This document shows, in pieces, positions 1 to 10,433 of a stretch of DNA of 64,000 nucleotides. Made by a program: the position numbers and the translations under genes. The notes under the pieces are model-generated. The model ran no database searches. It saw only the letters and a program-made list of their open reading frames with translations, and was not told where the DNA came from. The DNA is taken from contig JAHNUO010000001.1 in the NCBI GenBank assembly GCA_019787685.1, positions 1,054,001 to 1,118,000 of the forward strand, given 5' to 3'. Every line of letters begins with the position of its first letter. Positions within the stretch are counted from its first letter, which is position 1. Source of the stretch: Chiua virens (lineage: Eukaryota; Basidiomycota; Agaricomycetes; Boletales; Boletaceae).

Positions 1-1003
1 ACTGCTTGGGGCACTTCTGCCACCGCTAAACTTCTTGAGGATGCGGGTGGTGGAACATTACCTCGCGTCTTCGAGATACATAGTAGGATGACTCAAAACA
101 GACGCTTAGCTGTTGCTCAGAACTTCAAAAGGGCAAAAAGTGGAATATTGGTGACATCCGATGTCACTGCACGGGGTATGGACTTTCCTGGGTTAGTCAC
201 CTTTACACGTCAAATACTTTTGATTGAACGTTCCCGGTGATAGGGTCACACTTGTCGTGCAAGTTGGCCTTCCTTCCTCTGGCGAGCAGTATATTCACCG
301 CCTTGGTCGTACGGCTCGCGCCGGTCGATCCGGTAGAGGCGTGATTATTCTCACTCCCGCTGAGTCTGGCTTCCTTAGAACACCGAACATGCGAGCCCTT
401 CCGATTCAGCCTCACCCAGAGCTTCAACTTCCTTCCTTACCCCGCCCGGAACTCGACAGGACTCTACAGATCCAGGCATACAGTGCATGGCTCGGTTTCA
501 ACGCACAGTATACCAGGCAAATGTTTAAATCGAAGCAGCAGTATGTCAATGAAGCGAACAAGTACGCTCGGGATGTCCTAGGGTGGGCAGATGAGTTTGA
601 GGCACCGCCGCTCAGCCCACAGACTGCACGTAATCTTGGCATATATGGTTTGGATGGGGTAAACGCGGGTAGCTCTGGTAATGGATTCAGGCGGGATGAA
701 TACCAACGTGGTTCTCCTCGATCCCGGAGCCCATCCCGGAGATCGTCGTGGGGGGACGAGGATACCCAGTTGGGTCGCACATCCGCACAGGTGCGACGCT
801 CGCCTCGTCCAGACTCTTACAAACCTCCGTGGCAAAGGGAAGACGGTGCATCCGATGACGGATTTACACAGCGCCGACTTTCGCCTCGCCGGGATTTCGA
901 CGGTCGATCATCTTACAGACGATCCCAGTTCGGATCTAGTGACTTTGCAGATCGGAATCGCAGTCGAGGTCGGACAGAACGAGGGTGGCAGGACGAATCA
1001 TAG
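1..1003 (+). CDS. DEAD-box ATP-dependent RNA helicase, C-terminal part (MSS116-like)
   Basis: This is the 3' part of a DEAD-box RNA helicase; the N-terminal RecA domain lies before the window. Exons are 1..191 and 244..1003, with a 52-nt GT-AG intron at 192..243. The second RecA domain is visible: motif V region VTSDVTARGMD near residues 49-59 of this fragment, then VTLVVQVGLP, and motif VI HRLGRTARAG. The stretch SGRGVIILTP after it is typical of the MSS116-type mitochondrial helicases that remodel structured RNA with ATP. The tail is long, Arg/Ser/Asp-rich and probably disordered, with RS and RG patches suited to RNA contact. The stop is TAG at 1001-1003. A decayed copy of its 3' coding sequence lies near 7.6 kb. 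Assignment to MSS116 rather than another DEAD subfamily is inference. Confidence 0.9.
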
Positions 1004-1146
1004 ACGCAAGGATGGACATGAGCATCACTCATTCGCCACTCGGTTGTCACTATTTAGATATTACCTTATTATACTAGACTCGCAGCATGTCTTATTGAAA
1101 ACCCCGATCAACACTGCTTGCACATCGCAACTCACTCATAAAGACG

Positions 1147-1763
1147 ATGGAAGGCGTTTCACAGCTCCCTCAAGGCTTGCAGCCCCAGGCAGGCCAAGCC
1201 AATGCAGAAGAACAGGCACAGAAGGAAGCAGAGGAAACCATGCGTAGAGATATGTTGGCGACGGTGCTGGACACGGCTGCTCGCGAGCGACGTAAGTAAC
1301 GTCCGAGTCCCCTCAGGGTCACTCTGATCCTTTCTCGATGCACACGATTCACGATTCGTCGATGGACTGATCGCACGCACCCGCGCTATACATGGCACTA
1401 TTGACAGTCTCCCGCATCGCGCTCGTGAGTCCCGAACGATCGCGGCAGATCGAAGGTATACTCGTTCGAATGGCACAATCTGGCCAGCTACGTGGTAAAG
1501 TGAGCGAGGAGCAGCTCATCGAGCTGTTGGAACAGGTAAGCAGGGCCAGTTGTGATTCTCCCGAGTCTCGTCCCCTCTGTCTTTGTCAATGGTGGCTCAC
1601 ACCTTGTCGTACGTGTAGATGGAGGAGGCACAGAACAAGACGGGTACGAAGAAGACGACAATCAAGGTGGGTGTAAGATGTTATCTAAACACTGGTTCGA
1701 AGAATGATCATGCGCTACTAGTATCAACGGAGGCCAGATTTCGACGATGACGACGACTTTTAA
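1147..1763 (+). CDS. PDCD5/TFAR19 family DNA-binding protein
   Basis: Four exons (1147..1291, 1408..1535, 1619..1666, 1722..1763) join to a 120-residue protein, close to the 125 residues of human PDCD5. Recognisable parts are an acidic/Gln-rich N-terminal helix (EEQAQKEAEE), the core RERLSRIALVSPERSRQIEG, the segment GQLRGKVSEEQLIELLEQ and the family end motif with basic YQRRPDF followed by DDDDDF. PDCD5 homologues are small helical proteins found from archaea to humans. They are linked to chaperonin and tubulin folding and, in animals, to apoptosis. The start is the first ATG in frame, 143 bp after the helicase stop. The last intron's acceptor (TAG at 1719-1721) restores the terminal motif exactly. 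The gene looks intact. Confidence 0.93.
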
Positions 1764-1925
1764 TGTCGCTCGAACGTCATGTGCATGTGTCGTGCTACCG
1801 CTGGCAGCTATTCATGTTTCCTAGTTTTTACAATCAGAACGAATCAGTGTCGTACCGTACGCCACTAACATCACCACCTTTCGTCAAGTCAGGTATCATT
1901 GATTCACTATCCGCAGACAAAGAGT

Positions 1926-3434
1926 TCAGGTATAATATTCCTTGACGAACCTCCCCCACTTCTCGATCACAGGTTTTATAATCAGATCCCACTCCTTTCC
2001 TTTGTAGCGCCCCTCTTCTGGACGCGGGAACGCAAAGATTTCCCTATGTACCGTCCCGCCTAAAGGAGAGGTGATGTTGGTCGTCAGATCACAACAATAT
2101 ACAACGATACTCACAATCGAGGCACGTCGTCTCCTTTGTGGCGGTCTTCCTAGGAGGACTCGAAGCACCCGCCCCCGGCGGTGGTTCGGACGTGTTATGT
2201 GGCCAACTTGGATGTAGATAAGGTGTATGCAGCGACAAATCCGACAGTTCGATGTGAACGAGTCGTTCGACGCGATGGCAGAACGGACCGGGGTCGCCTG
2301 CTTTAATGTTGCCCTTGAGCAGGCTTCCGCCCGTCCCGTCGTCATCTTCGACGGTGCCGGGCCACCAACCACGCGGAATTTGTACTTTGGAACCGCACTG
2401 CTTGTCCCATTGATCGAGTCGCTTGGTGAGGTTGACGGCACGGCCGACTTTGAGCTGTATAACGTCTAGTCGATTGGGGTCTACAGCGGTCAGCCACATC
2501 AGTATGTGCTGTTTTTGATCAAGAGAGACACGTTACCTCGTATCTCAAAGGTATAAATGTATCCAGGAACATCAGCGGGGGACGTTGCTTTCTCCATTTC
2601 CACTCTCAGAGCCAATTGGGTATCCATCTGAAGGTATTTAGGTATATAATCTGCAGAAACACGACATCAGACGACTCTCTTGGACGTCTGAAAGTTCGCA
2701 TACGACTGAATTCGACAAATCTTTCCGGATTTGCAGCCTTTCTGACATAGAAACCGGTTTGTGCGGTGAACATTGCTTCCTTATGTTGATGGCAATATAA
2801 CACAGGCGTTGGATCTAGATGGGAGTGCGTTGCAGGGAGCTTGACTTGTCTTAAACACTGTTTTCCGACTTTGGTCATACCATTACACTGTACAGTGTTC
2901 TTTCCGGGAGAAGACGAAAGAGGGACTGAGACGGCACGGGGTCTAGGTGGGGTAACGTTGAGGGCTGGCTTAGTAGGACCGGGTCCAGCAGACACGGGTA
3001 GTTTTGCGACCGCTTTGGGTGATATTATAGAATCTGACTGTGGGCGCGGTGGGACAATTATAAAGGGAGGGGCAAGCGCGGGTTTCGTTTGGGTCTTTGG
3101 TCTCAGGAGGGACTTGAGGGCATATTGCATCGTCAAGGATTGTTTACCAGTCTGGGGTACAGGCATGAGAACAGGTGTCTTGATCTGTTTCGGGGGTGTC
3201 GGGAGCGGGGTATTCTGGTTGACGATGGGCGGGCATGGTGCAAGGGGTGGACGACGACGGCTATCGAGCGCGGCATTCACCGCCAGCAGCTCTGGACTGA
3301 AACCGCCGACAAAAGTTGGCGCAGGCAAGTCTGGGAGCTTTTTCTCGATTAGATTTTTTGCCAGCGAGGGCGAGTGCGTCGAAGCTCTCGATGAGATCAT
3401 ACTGTCTTGGGGGAGTAGGAAGAGGTCTGTTCAT
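1926..3434 (-). pseudogene. T5orf172/DUF1766 (GIY-YIG-like) family, copy A, with a one-base frameshift
   Basis: Exons on the minus strand are 2704..3434, 2537..2650, 2115..2480 and 1926..2059. The start MNRPLPTPPRQ matches the starts of copies B and C. In order the protein has a Pro-rich N-terminus, a Cys/His cluster (CNGMTKVGKQC ... YCHQH, probably zinc-binding), and the GIY-YIG-like T5orf172 core (PGYIYTFEIR, LKVGRAVNLTKRLDQW, GWWPGT). It ends with ERLVHIELSD, a CLDC pair and KPVIEKWGRFVKEYYT. Two oddities stand out. One extra A in a run of six near 3352-3360 shifts the frame after LALAGKK, so the 1345-nt spliced length is one base too long. The intron that B, C and D have after their PVPQ/E motif lacks usable splice sites and is read through in frame. 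The family is related to fungal MUG113-like proteins; no substrate is known. Disabled gene or consensus error cannot be told apart from sequence. Confidence 0.75.
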
Positions 3435-3781
3435 GGTGGAAGTGAAGGACCGCAAGCGAAGGAGCAGCTTGCGACCGGGAGCGATAGAACGCGTGGAATG
3501 GCAGACATCGCCATAGCAGAACACGTTCATCCGTGTAAATTCCGCGCCTCAACTCTTTTGTCTCCGTCCATGGTGAGTATCTCATACCATCACTTTTTAG
3601 CAAGGATGAAACGCACTGGGCTCTGATTCATTTGATGCCATGCATTACGCTCTAATACAGAGCGGCGGCCTAGAAAACCGTTCACTGATTCTTTTGCTTG
3701 CACTCCAATTAAGTGCTCGATCGTTGACATGCATCTATAGGTCGCCCGTGGGAGTGAAAATTTTACTGTATGCACTCCACT

Positions 3782-4956
3782 ATGGAAGACGTCGCTGCTG
3801 TCTTGGATGAGATGAGTGCGAGCATGACCTCCACAAGGCAACTTGTCCAGTCGTTGGAAGAAAAGTAGGCACTCAAGTTTCGCAGTACAAAAGCATCCTC
3901 ACGGACCTCCCATAGACAGACCTCCACGGACGACATGGACACCAGAGACGGCATATCCCTCTTGTCTCTCAAACACCACGTCATGTTATTCTACCTCCAA
4001 TCCCTCGTTCTTCTTCTTGCACGCCGCGCGGCGGGCGATTCGCTTGAAGACCGCACACCACCGTCCCTCCCTTTCAGCTCTTCCGACCGCGGCGCGCGTG
4101 GGGTAGGTCTGGGCGACTTGGTCGACTCCATGATTGAAGGCCGCGTCGTGCTTGAAAAAATCAAGGTGCTTGAGAGCAGAATCAGGTATCAGATCGAGAA
4201 ACTCGTTCGCGTCGCAGACGATGCATCGAAAAACTTCACAGACGGTACGTCTTACTCCCTCTCCCATTCGATGTTCATTAATCTTTCACACAAGACCATC
4301 TGGCCTTCCGGCCCAACCCTCAAAACTTGATCAACAACGATCATGTCTCGGACGAGGATGACAACGAAGTGGCAGATGACCGCGGCGGCATTTACAAGCC
4401 ACCAAAGCTCGCGCCGATGCCATACACAGAGAACGCGGCCGACAAACGCTCCAAACGACAACCCATTCCGAAAACGCTCTCTTCACTCCTTCACCAAGAT
4501 CCATCGCGACCACACGTCGAGTCTTCTACCGGTCTTGGCGCGATGCCCGCACTAGCCTCTGATCGTGCTCGCGAAATTCAACGAATGACCGAATTTGAAG
4601 AGGAAAACTTTACGCGACTGATGATGAAAAAGAAGGATGCGCGCAGACGGCGACGGGATGAAGAAGACCTTGCGTTGGGTGGGACCGGTTCTAATCATGG
4701 ACGCCGCCGTGGTCTAGAAGATGAATTTGAAGATGTATTGCGCTCCGTGGCAAGGACGAAAGTGGGTGCCATAGGGGACGGGTATGAGGAACTTCGACAG
4801 CGGGGCAAGAAAGCAGATGCGTTGTCCCGGTCTAGGACACGGGTGTGGGACGATGGGGTGGATGGGGTGAATGAAGACCGTCCAGCAAAACGAAGTCGAT
4901 TCCAGAAGGAGAGAAAAGCTCTCGGTAAGAAGCTGGCCAAGACGAAGAGGAGGTAG
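3782..4956 (+). CDS. LCP5/neuroguidin (Sas10/Utp3 family) U3 snoRNP protein
   Basis: Three exons (3782..3864, 3916..4244, 4295..4956) give 357 residues. The Sas10/Utp3 domain is clear: LKHHVMLFYLQSLVLLLARR, the conserved EGRVVLEKIKVLES and RYQIEKLVRVA. The C-terminal part has the neuroguidin signature GGIYKPPKLAPMPY, EFEEENFTRLMMKKKD and a basic nuclear tail ending KKLAKTKRR. Yeast Lcp5 binds U3 snoRNA and is needed for the early cleavages of 18S rRNA processing, so a nucleolar role in small-subunit assembly is expected. The gene sits between two minus-strand DUF1766 copies. A degraded piece of it recurs at about 10.14-10.29 kb. I joined exon 1 to the CATAG acceptor at 3911-3915; the closer CGCAG at 3885 would leave an intron of only 21 nt. 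Confidence 0.93.
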
Positions 4957-5237
4957 ATTTACATAGTATGTACGCGCTTGTCAACATACGAAAAAATGAA
5001 CCAAGCACGTAGCATCTGGTCGGAGGGCAATCGCGCGATACTCAAACGGTTTCCATATCGCTACAAGTCATTTCCATTTGTCGTGCTACAACTTGTGATC
5101 CATCGTAAATACTCCTAGTCCCCGGTCCTTACAACCACCCCCATTTGGTGACATAAATACACAATGGCAATATAGCAACGGGTATCACCGACCGATCATT
5201 GATCCGAGTCCATTCAACTTGTCAACTTGTCCGCAGG

Positions 5238-6976
5238 TCATGTATAATATTCCTTGACGAATCTTCCCCACCTCTTAATCACAGGTTTCACAATTAGATT
5301 CCAGTCCCTTCCGTCGTATTCCCTCCCTTGTGGACGCCGGAAGGTAAAAATTTCCTTGTGTACTTTGCTACCTAGGGTTACGTTGGTCGTTAGATCGCAT
5401 CAACATGCTTTACTATACTCACAGTCGGAGCAGCGCTCGTAAGCGATGGGCCTCCTACTGGGCCTTGCACCCGCACCCGTCAGTGATGACAATTTGGACA
5501 TGCCATTTGGCCAATCTGGATGACCATTATAGGGCTCGTACGACGACAAATCCGACAATTCAAGGTGCACGAGTCTTTCGAGGCGATGGCAAAATGGTCC
5601 GAAGTCGCCCGGTTTGATGTTGCCCTTGAGCAGGATCACGTCCGTCCCGTTACCATCCTCGATTGTCCCCGGCCACCACCCACGCAGGATTTGGTCTTTG
5701 GAACCACATTGCTTGCCCCATTCATCGAGCCTCTTGTTCAGCTTGACGGTGCGACCGACTTTGAGTTGTATCACGTCTGGCCGTTCGGGATCTACAGGGG
5801 TGAACGTTCATCGATGTGCGCTGATTGGGGCCAGATGAACTCGCTACCTCGTATCTCAAAGACGTAAATGTATCCAGGTCCATCGGAGACACTCAGTTTT
5901 CTTGTCATTTCCTTTTTCAATGCCTCTTGGGTATGCTTCTGGAGGTATTTAGGTATACAATCTGCAAAACACACAAGATCAGGCGACCGTCTCAGATCTC
6001 TCAAACATCAACATCTGAAATTTCGCATACCATTGAATAATCTATCCAAATCCTCATCGTCCCTTGCATGCACACCAATTCTGGCGGTGGGCTTTGCTTC
6101 CTTAATATGTAGATGACAATATATCGCAGGCGTCGGGCCTGGGTGGATATGCGTTGCAGGAAGCCGGATCGAATTACCACACTGTTTTCCGGCTCGGGTA
6201 GTCCCACTACATCGTACCTTTCCGGGAGAAGAGGGAGGGGCACGAGAGGAGTTTATTGGGGTGTCCCGGTTGACGGTTGGCTGGCCATCGAGTGTGACAT
6301 TCTTAGCGGCAGACGGTATAGAGTCCAAACGTTGACGTGGAGGGACAATCACTACTGCGGGAGGGGCAAACACCGGTTTGGTTGGGGTGCCCTGCGTCAG
6401 GGGATAATTGAAAGGGTGTTAATAATCACCAAGGATGGTGCCCACCTCAGGAACGGGCATGGGGATTGGGGTCTCAATCTGGATCGAAGGCACAGCTGTT
6501 GCCTTTGAGGGTCGCGGCGCGGTCGGTCGGTCATTCCGGTTGACAATTGGCTGGCGTGGCACAACTTGAAGAGGGAGACGATAATCATCGACCTCGGCAT
6601 TTACCAGTCTGGGATCGAAACCGCCAATAAACTTGAAGGTGGTCTGATGAGATACAAGAAAATCCGAGATCTTCTTCTCCGGTTTCTTGCCAGCTACCGA
6701 GCGCGCATTGCGATTTTCGACGAGATTACGTCGCCGTTGTGGAAGTGGCAGAATTGTGAGCTTTGCCTGAGTGGGTTCCTTGTCAGCTAGCGAGAGCCCT
6801 TTGAAAGTCTCGATCCAAGGAGGCAAATCTGCGGGCTGCTCATCAGCTAGCGAGAGCCCGTCAAGATTCTCGACACGGGGAGGCAAATGTACGGCTCCCT
6901 CGTCAGCTAGTGAGAGCGCGTTGAGGATGCCAGCGAGGTCATCCTGCCTTGGGAGTGGAGGGAGTAGTTTGTTCAT
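5238..6976 (-). CDS. T5orf172/DUF1766 (GIY-YIG-like) protein, copy B
   Basis: Five exons (6446..6976, 6031..6391, 5848..5961, 5423..5791, 5238..5371) give 502 residues with no break. The N-terminus MNKLLPPLPRQDDL is followed by three copies of a 20-residue repeat of the form LSLAD-[EK]-x-x-A-D-L-P-P-x-I/V-E. A Pro-rich linker and the Cys/His cluster CSGTTRAGKQC ... YCHLH follow. The T5orf172 core then shows GPGYIYVFEIR, LKVGRTVKLNKRLDEW, GWWPGT and HRLERLVHLELSD, and the protein ends KRWGRFVKEYYT. T5orf172 is classed with the GIY-YIG nuclease superfamily, but many eukaryotic members lack a proven activity. Copy B shares DGPGYIYVFE with copy D, whereas A and C share YIYTFEIR. That supports block duplication rather than four independent copies. 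Confidence 0.82.
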
Positions 6977-7597
6977 AGTGGGAGGGAAGAACCCACAGGG
7001 AAATGGCCCCAATTAAAACAGTAATCTAGTACGGCGGTGTGTGATAACGGAATGGACGATATTGGAAAGTTGACTAGACCAAGAACTTGAACAATAATGT
7101 GGGGATGCATCGCCATGTGCCCGAGAATTCGTAAGGGAGTTATAGGAGTGTTGTAATTCTCGTGATGGATTGTATCGCCATACGCCAGTGAGAATCGCCT
7201 TGTTTGGAGGCTTATCAAAGTTTTCTGATTTGCTGGCGTGATGCGGCGTTGTATCGTCATGGTTTGTTACCTCGCCTGACACCACCTTTCTTGGCTTACT
7301 GTATGAATGGTTATTAGGATATTCAGCACTGAGTACTGACCGTTTATCAGGTCACGGCGTACCCAATTTCTGCGAACATGTCCGTGAAATGTGCCTGTTT
7401 CTTCTGAATCCATGATCGTTGACACTGCATGGCTCGGATGATGCGGCGGCTGTGAGCATACCTTTTGTAGATTTGGTGTTATTACCTCCGAATGTTCACA
7501 CACTCAGTGGCAGTGAATGGCTGACGTGGCTGTACAATGTATTCAATTGAAAGCGGAATATATTGGAACACTCTTTTTGGCTGAATGATCCAGGATG
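6977..7597. other. Upstream region of copy B, shared in part with copies C and D
   Basis: No gene is supported here. Parts of this stretch recur upstream of copies C (about 9714-9960) and D (about 12430-12700). Shared pieces include a GGAAGTTGACTAGACC-like segment, ATCGCCATATG-like segments and the wording around TTGTGATTCTCGTCAC. Because the three genes keep this region next to their starts, it probably holds their promoter and 5' leader. Upstream of C and D the similarity also covers a TTGCTTGGCAATCG-like stretch and GACTTACCTTCAC. Confidence 0.45.
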
Positions 7598-7830
7598 GTA
7601 ATAGAGTTACGCCCGTTGTGCAACTTCTTGTTCAGGTTGGCCTCCCAGAGTTACTAAAAGTACGCTTGGGATGTGCTAGCGGCTAGCCAGTAGATGAGGT
7701 TGAGGCACCGCCGCTCAGCGCTTACTGGTAGCTCACTGACTCAGGCCTCAGGCTGCATGTCTTCAACGTAGGTGGGGCATCTAAAATGATGACGTTTGAC
7801 TTCGCTCGACGTCATGCACTGTGTCATGAT
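7598..7830 (+). pseudogene. Fossil of helicase 3' coding sequence and PDCD5 end
   Basis: The stretch around 7650-7715 (AAGTACGCTTGGGATGTG ... GAGGCACCGCCGCTCAGC) matches the helicase coding sequence at about 560-617 with small changes and insertions. The stretch near 7786-7830 (GATGACG ... GCTCGACGTCATG) matches the last codons and 3' flank of PDCD5 at about 1746-1785. Everything between, including most of PDCD5, is missing. The order (helicase, PDCD5 end, then a DUF1766 gene on the other strand) copies the order at 1-3434. It reads as the eroded edge of a block duplication and codes for nothing intact. Confidence 0.75.
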
Positions 7831-7936
7831 GCACATCGGCCTTGCCCGGGGCTTGTCGTAGGCACACTGCTATTTACGATTTCCAGTTTTTACAGTTATC
7901 CTAACAGAGTCTTGATATACGCCTATCCGGTCCAAG

Positions 7937-9671
7937 TCATGTATAATTTTCCTCGACGAACCCACCCCACCTTTTGATCGCACGTTCCACAATCAGGTTC
8001 CATTTTTTTCCATTATGATACCCCTCCAGAGGAAGCGAGAAAGTAAAGACTTCCCTGTGTGCTGCTCCGCCTAAGCAGTTACGGTGGTCGTCAGATAGCG
8101 TCAACACACTTTACTACACTCACAGTCTAGGCAGATCTTCTTTGCGTTGCACTTCCTAGCAAATCTTGCGGTACCCGCATCTGATGGTAGTTCGAACGTG
8201 CTATTCTGCCAATTTGAATGTTGATATGGCTCATACAACGACAAATCTGACAATTCGATGTGGACGAGTCGTTCAACGTAATGGCAGAATGGTACGGGAT
8301 CGCCTGCTCTGATGTTGTCCTTGAGCAGGCTCCGGTTCGTCCCGCCATCATCTTCGACTGTGCCAGGCCACCATCCGCGCGGAATGGTTTGTACTTTGGA
8401 TCTGCATTGCTTGTCCCGTAGTTGTTCCCATTGGTCGAGGCTCTCAGTAAGAGCGTCGGCCTGGGTGCAGCCGACTTTGAGTTGTATCAAGTCTGGCCTT
8501 TCTGGATCTACGGTGTAGAACGATATCAACGTGCGTCAGTTGTGAATAGAAGACTACAATAGGACGTTACCTCGTATCTCAAAGGTGTAAATGTATCCAG
8601 GATCATTAGCGGAAGCTGGTCCTTTCTCCATTTCCACTCTCAGTGCCAATCGGGTATCTTCCTGGAGGTATTCAGGTATATAATCTGTGGAAACGATCAG
8701 ACGATCATCATCTCTTAGACGTCTGAAAATCACATACCACTGAATTCAACAGGTTCGTCCGGATCTCCAGGTTTCCAGTTTCTTGGATGGAAATCAGGGG
8801 CGTCGAGCATTGCTCGTTTATGTTGATAACAATAAAACTCGGGCACTGGATCTATGTGGAGGTACGTTGCAGGCAGCCTGGGCTCTCTACGACACCGACT
8901 TCTGGCTTTGGTATCACTACTACATTGTTTCGTGTTGTATCTAGGAAAAGACATCGGAAGACAGGGAGGGAATGAGGTGATACGCGATCTGCTTGGAGTT
9001 ACGTTGAGGACTGGCTCAGCGGGACCAGTCACAGCAGACATGGGTGGTGTCGTAGCTATTTCGGGGGGCCGTATAGAGTCCGAATGTTGATCCGGAGGAA
9101 GAATTACGGCGGGAGGGGCAAGCACCGGTTTGGTTGGGATGTCCTGTGTTGGTGAGTTGAAAAGAGGTTACATCATTAAGGATTGCTTGCCTACCTGAGG
9201 TAGAGGCATGGGAATTGGGTCCTCAACCTGGACCGAGTGCATGACTGTCGCCTCTGCCAGTGGTGGCGCGGCCAGTCGAGCACTCTGGTTGACGATTAGC
9301 TGGCGAAGCGCAAGGGGAGGACGGGGGCCACCGTCCTCGGCATTTAGCGCCAGTCTTGGATCAAAACCGCCAACAAACTTGACGGTGGCCTGGTGGGATA
9401 CAGGGACATCTAGGAGCTTCTTCTTGGGTTTCTTGTCAGCCAACAAGTGCGTGATGCGATTCTCGACGAGATCACGCCTTTGCGGAAGTGGCAAGATTGT
9501 GCGCTTTGTCTGAGCAGGTTCCTTGCCAGTGTCAGCTGGCGAGAGGTCGTCGAGATTCTCGACATGAGAAGGCAAATCTGGGGGTTCCTCGCCAGATAGC
9601 GAGACCACATCGAGATCCTCTGCGAGATCATCCGGCCTTGGGAGAGGAGGGAGTGGTTTGTTCAAATTCAT
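7937..9671 (-). CDS. T5orf172/DUF1766 (GIY-YIG-like) protein, copy C
   Basis: Five exons (9195..9671, 8738..9143, 8571..8684, 8124..8507, 7937..8070) give 504 residues in open frame. The start MNLNKPLPPLPRPDD was chosen by alignment with the other copies; an upstream in-frame ATG at 9711-9713 adds unrelated residues. The 20-residue LSLAD-type repeat is present but degenerate (VSLSGEEPPDLP, LSPADTGKEPAQ). The cluster C-x-S-D-T-K-A-R-S-R-C ... YCYQH keeps the Cys/His positions. The core reads DPGYIYTFEIR and LKVGCTQADALTESLDQW, with a short insertion relative to A and B that D also carries. The end is KRWGGFVEENYT. It lies beside the helicase/PDCD5 fossil exactly as copy A lies beside the real genes. 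Confidence 0.8.
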
Positions 9672-10135
9672 GACGGAAGGGAAGAATCCGCTGGCCCGGG
9701 AAAAGAGTCGCAATTAAGGCAGTAGCCTGTGGCCGGGTGTGGTAATCGGATGGACGATACTAGACCAATGTGAGGATACATCGCCATATGCAGTGAGGAT
9801 TCGTAAGGGTGGTTATCAGAGTTTTGTGATTCTCGTCACGACGGGAATGCATTCACAATAATTGTATCGCTGGTAATGGTATTTGCGAGAGAATTACCAC
9901 GTTTGACTCGGACATTACCTTGCTTTGGCAATCGTGTCCGACTTACCTTCACGATGGCTACATCCGGAACCGAGTTGGAACCGACCTGGTATGTTGCTAA
10001 ATATGTAAATGATTGGGTGTACCCAACTACAAGCTGGAAACACGTCGAGGGCGCGCCATTTAGAGATTCACATGTGATATAGTTGTGTTCGTTGTGTTCG
10101 ATTGTGAGAACAAACTCAGCGAAGCATATCGAGAT

Positions 10136-10290
10136 GGAAGGATGCGCGGCGACGGCGACGGGATGAAGCGGACCTTGCGCTGGGTGTGACAGGTAGTTTG
10201 AAATGTGTTACGATTGATGGCAAGGACACTGGCACGAGTGCGGGATGTAGTACTAGTGGAAGATGGTCGTCTGAAACCTACTTATGTGAT
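10136..10290 (+). pseudogene. Fossil of LCP5 exon 3
   Basis: GAAGGATGCGCGGC followed by GACGGCGACGGGATGAAG and GACCTTGCGCTGGGTG matches LCP5 exon 3 at about 4633-4683, which encodes KKDARRRRRDEEDLALG. Further degenerate matches follow: GGCAAGGACACTGGCACG resembles 4750-4765, and AGATGGTCGTC near 10260 resembles the GAAGACCGTCC region near 4874. It sits between copies C and D as the intact LCP5 gene sits between copies A and B. No open frame survives. Confidence 0.72.
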
Positions 10291-10433
10291 TCAGATGCAT
10301 TCACATAAATTTTAAGTACTAGTTTGCATGTTACAAAATGAAAAATTGCCCTGCCAGTTACTACCAACCATAGTATATACCCGCTTCTCACCACTGTGAC
10401 CTCTTACAAGCGAACAAGCTTATACACTGCTAT

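Noticed and set aside
3865..3885. A 21-nt intron in LCP5
   Set aside because: It is too short for splicing; the CATAG acceptor at 3911-3915 gives a normal 51-nt intron and an in-frame protein.
6765..6945. Regular repeats that could look like an array of spaced repeats
   Set aside because: They are 60-nt in-frame protein repeats in DUF1766 copy B, and CRISPR arrays are not expected in a fungal nuclear genome.
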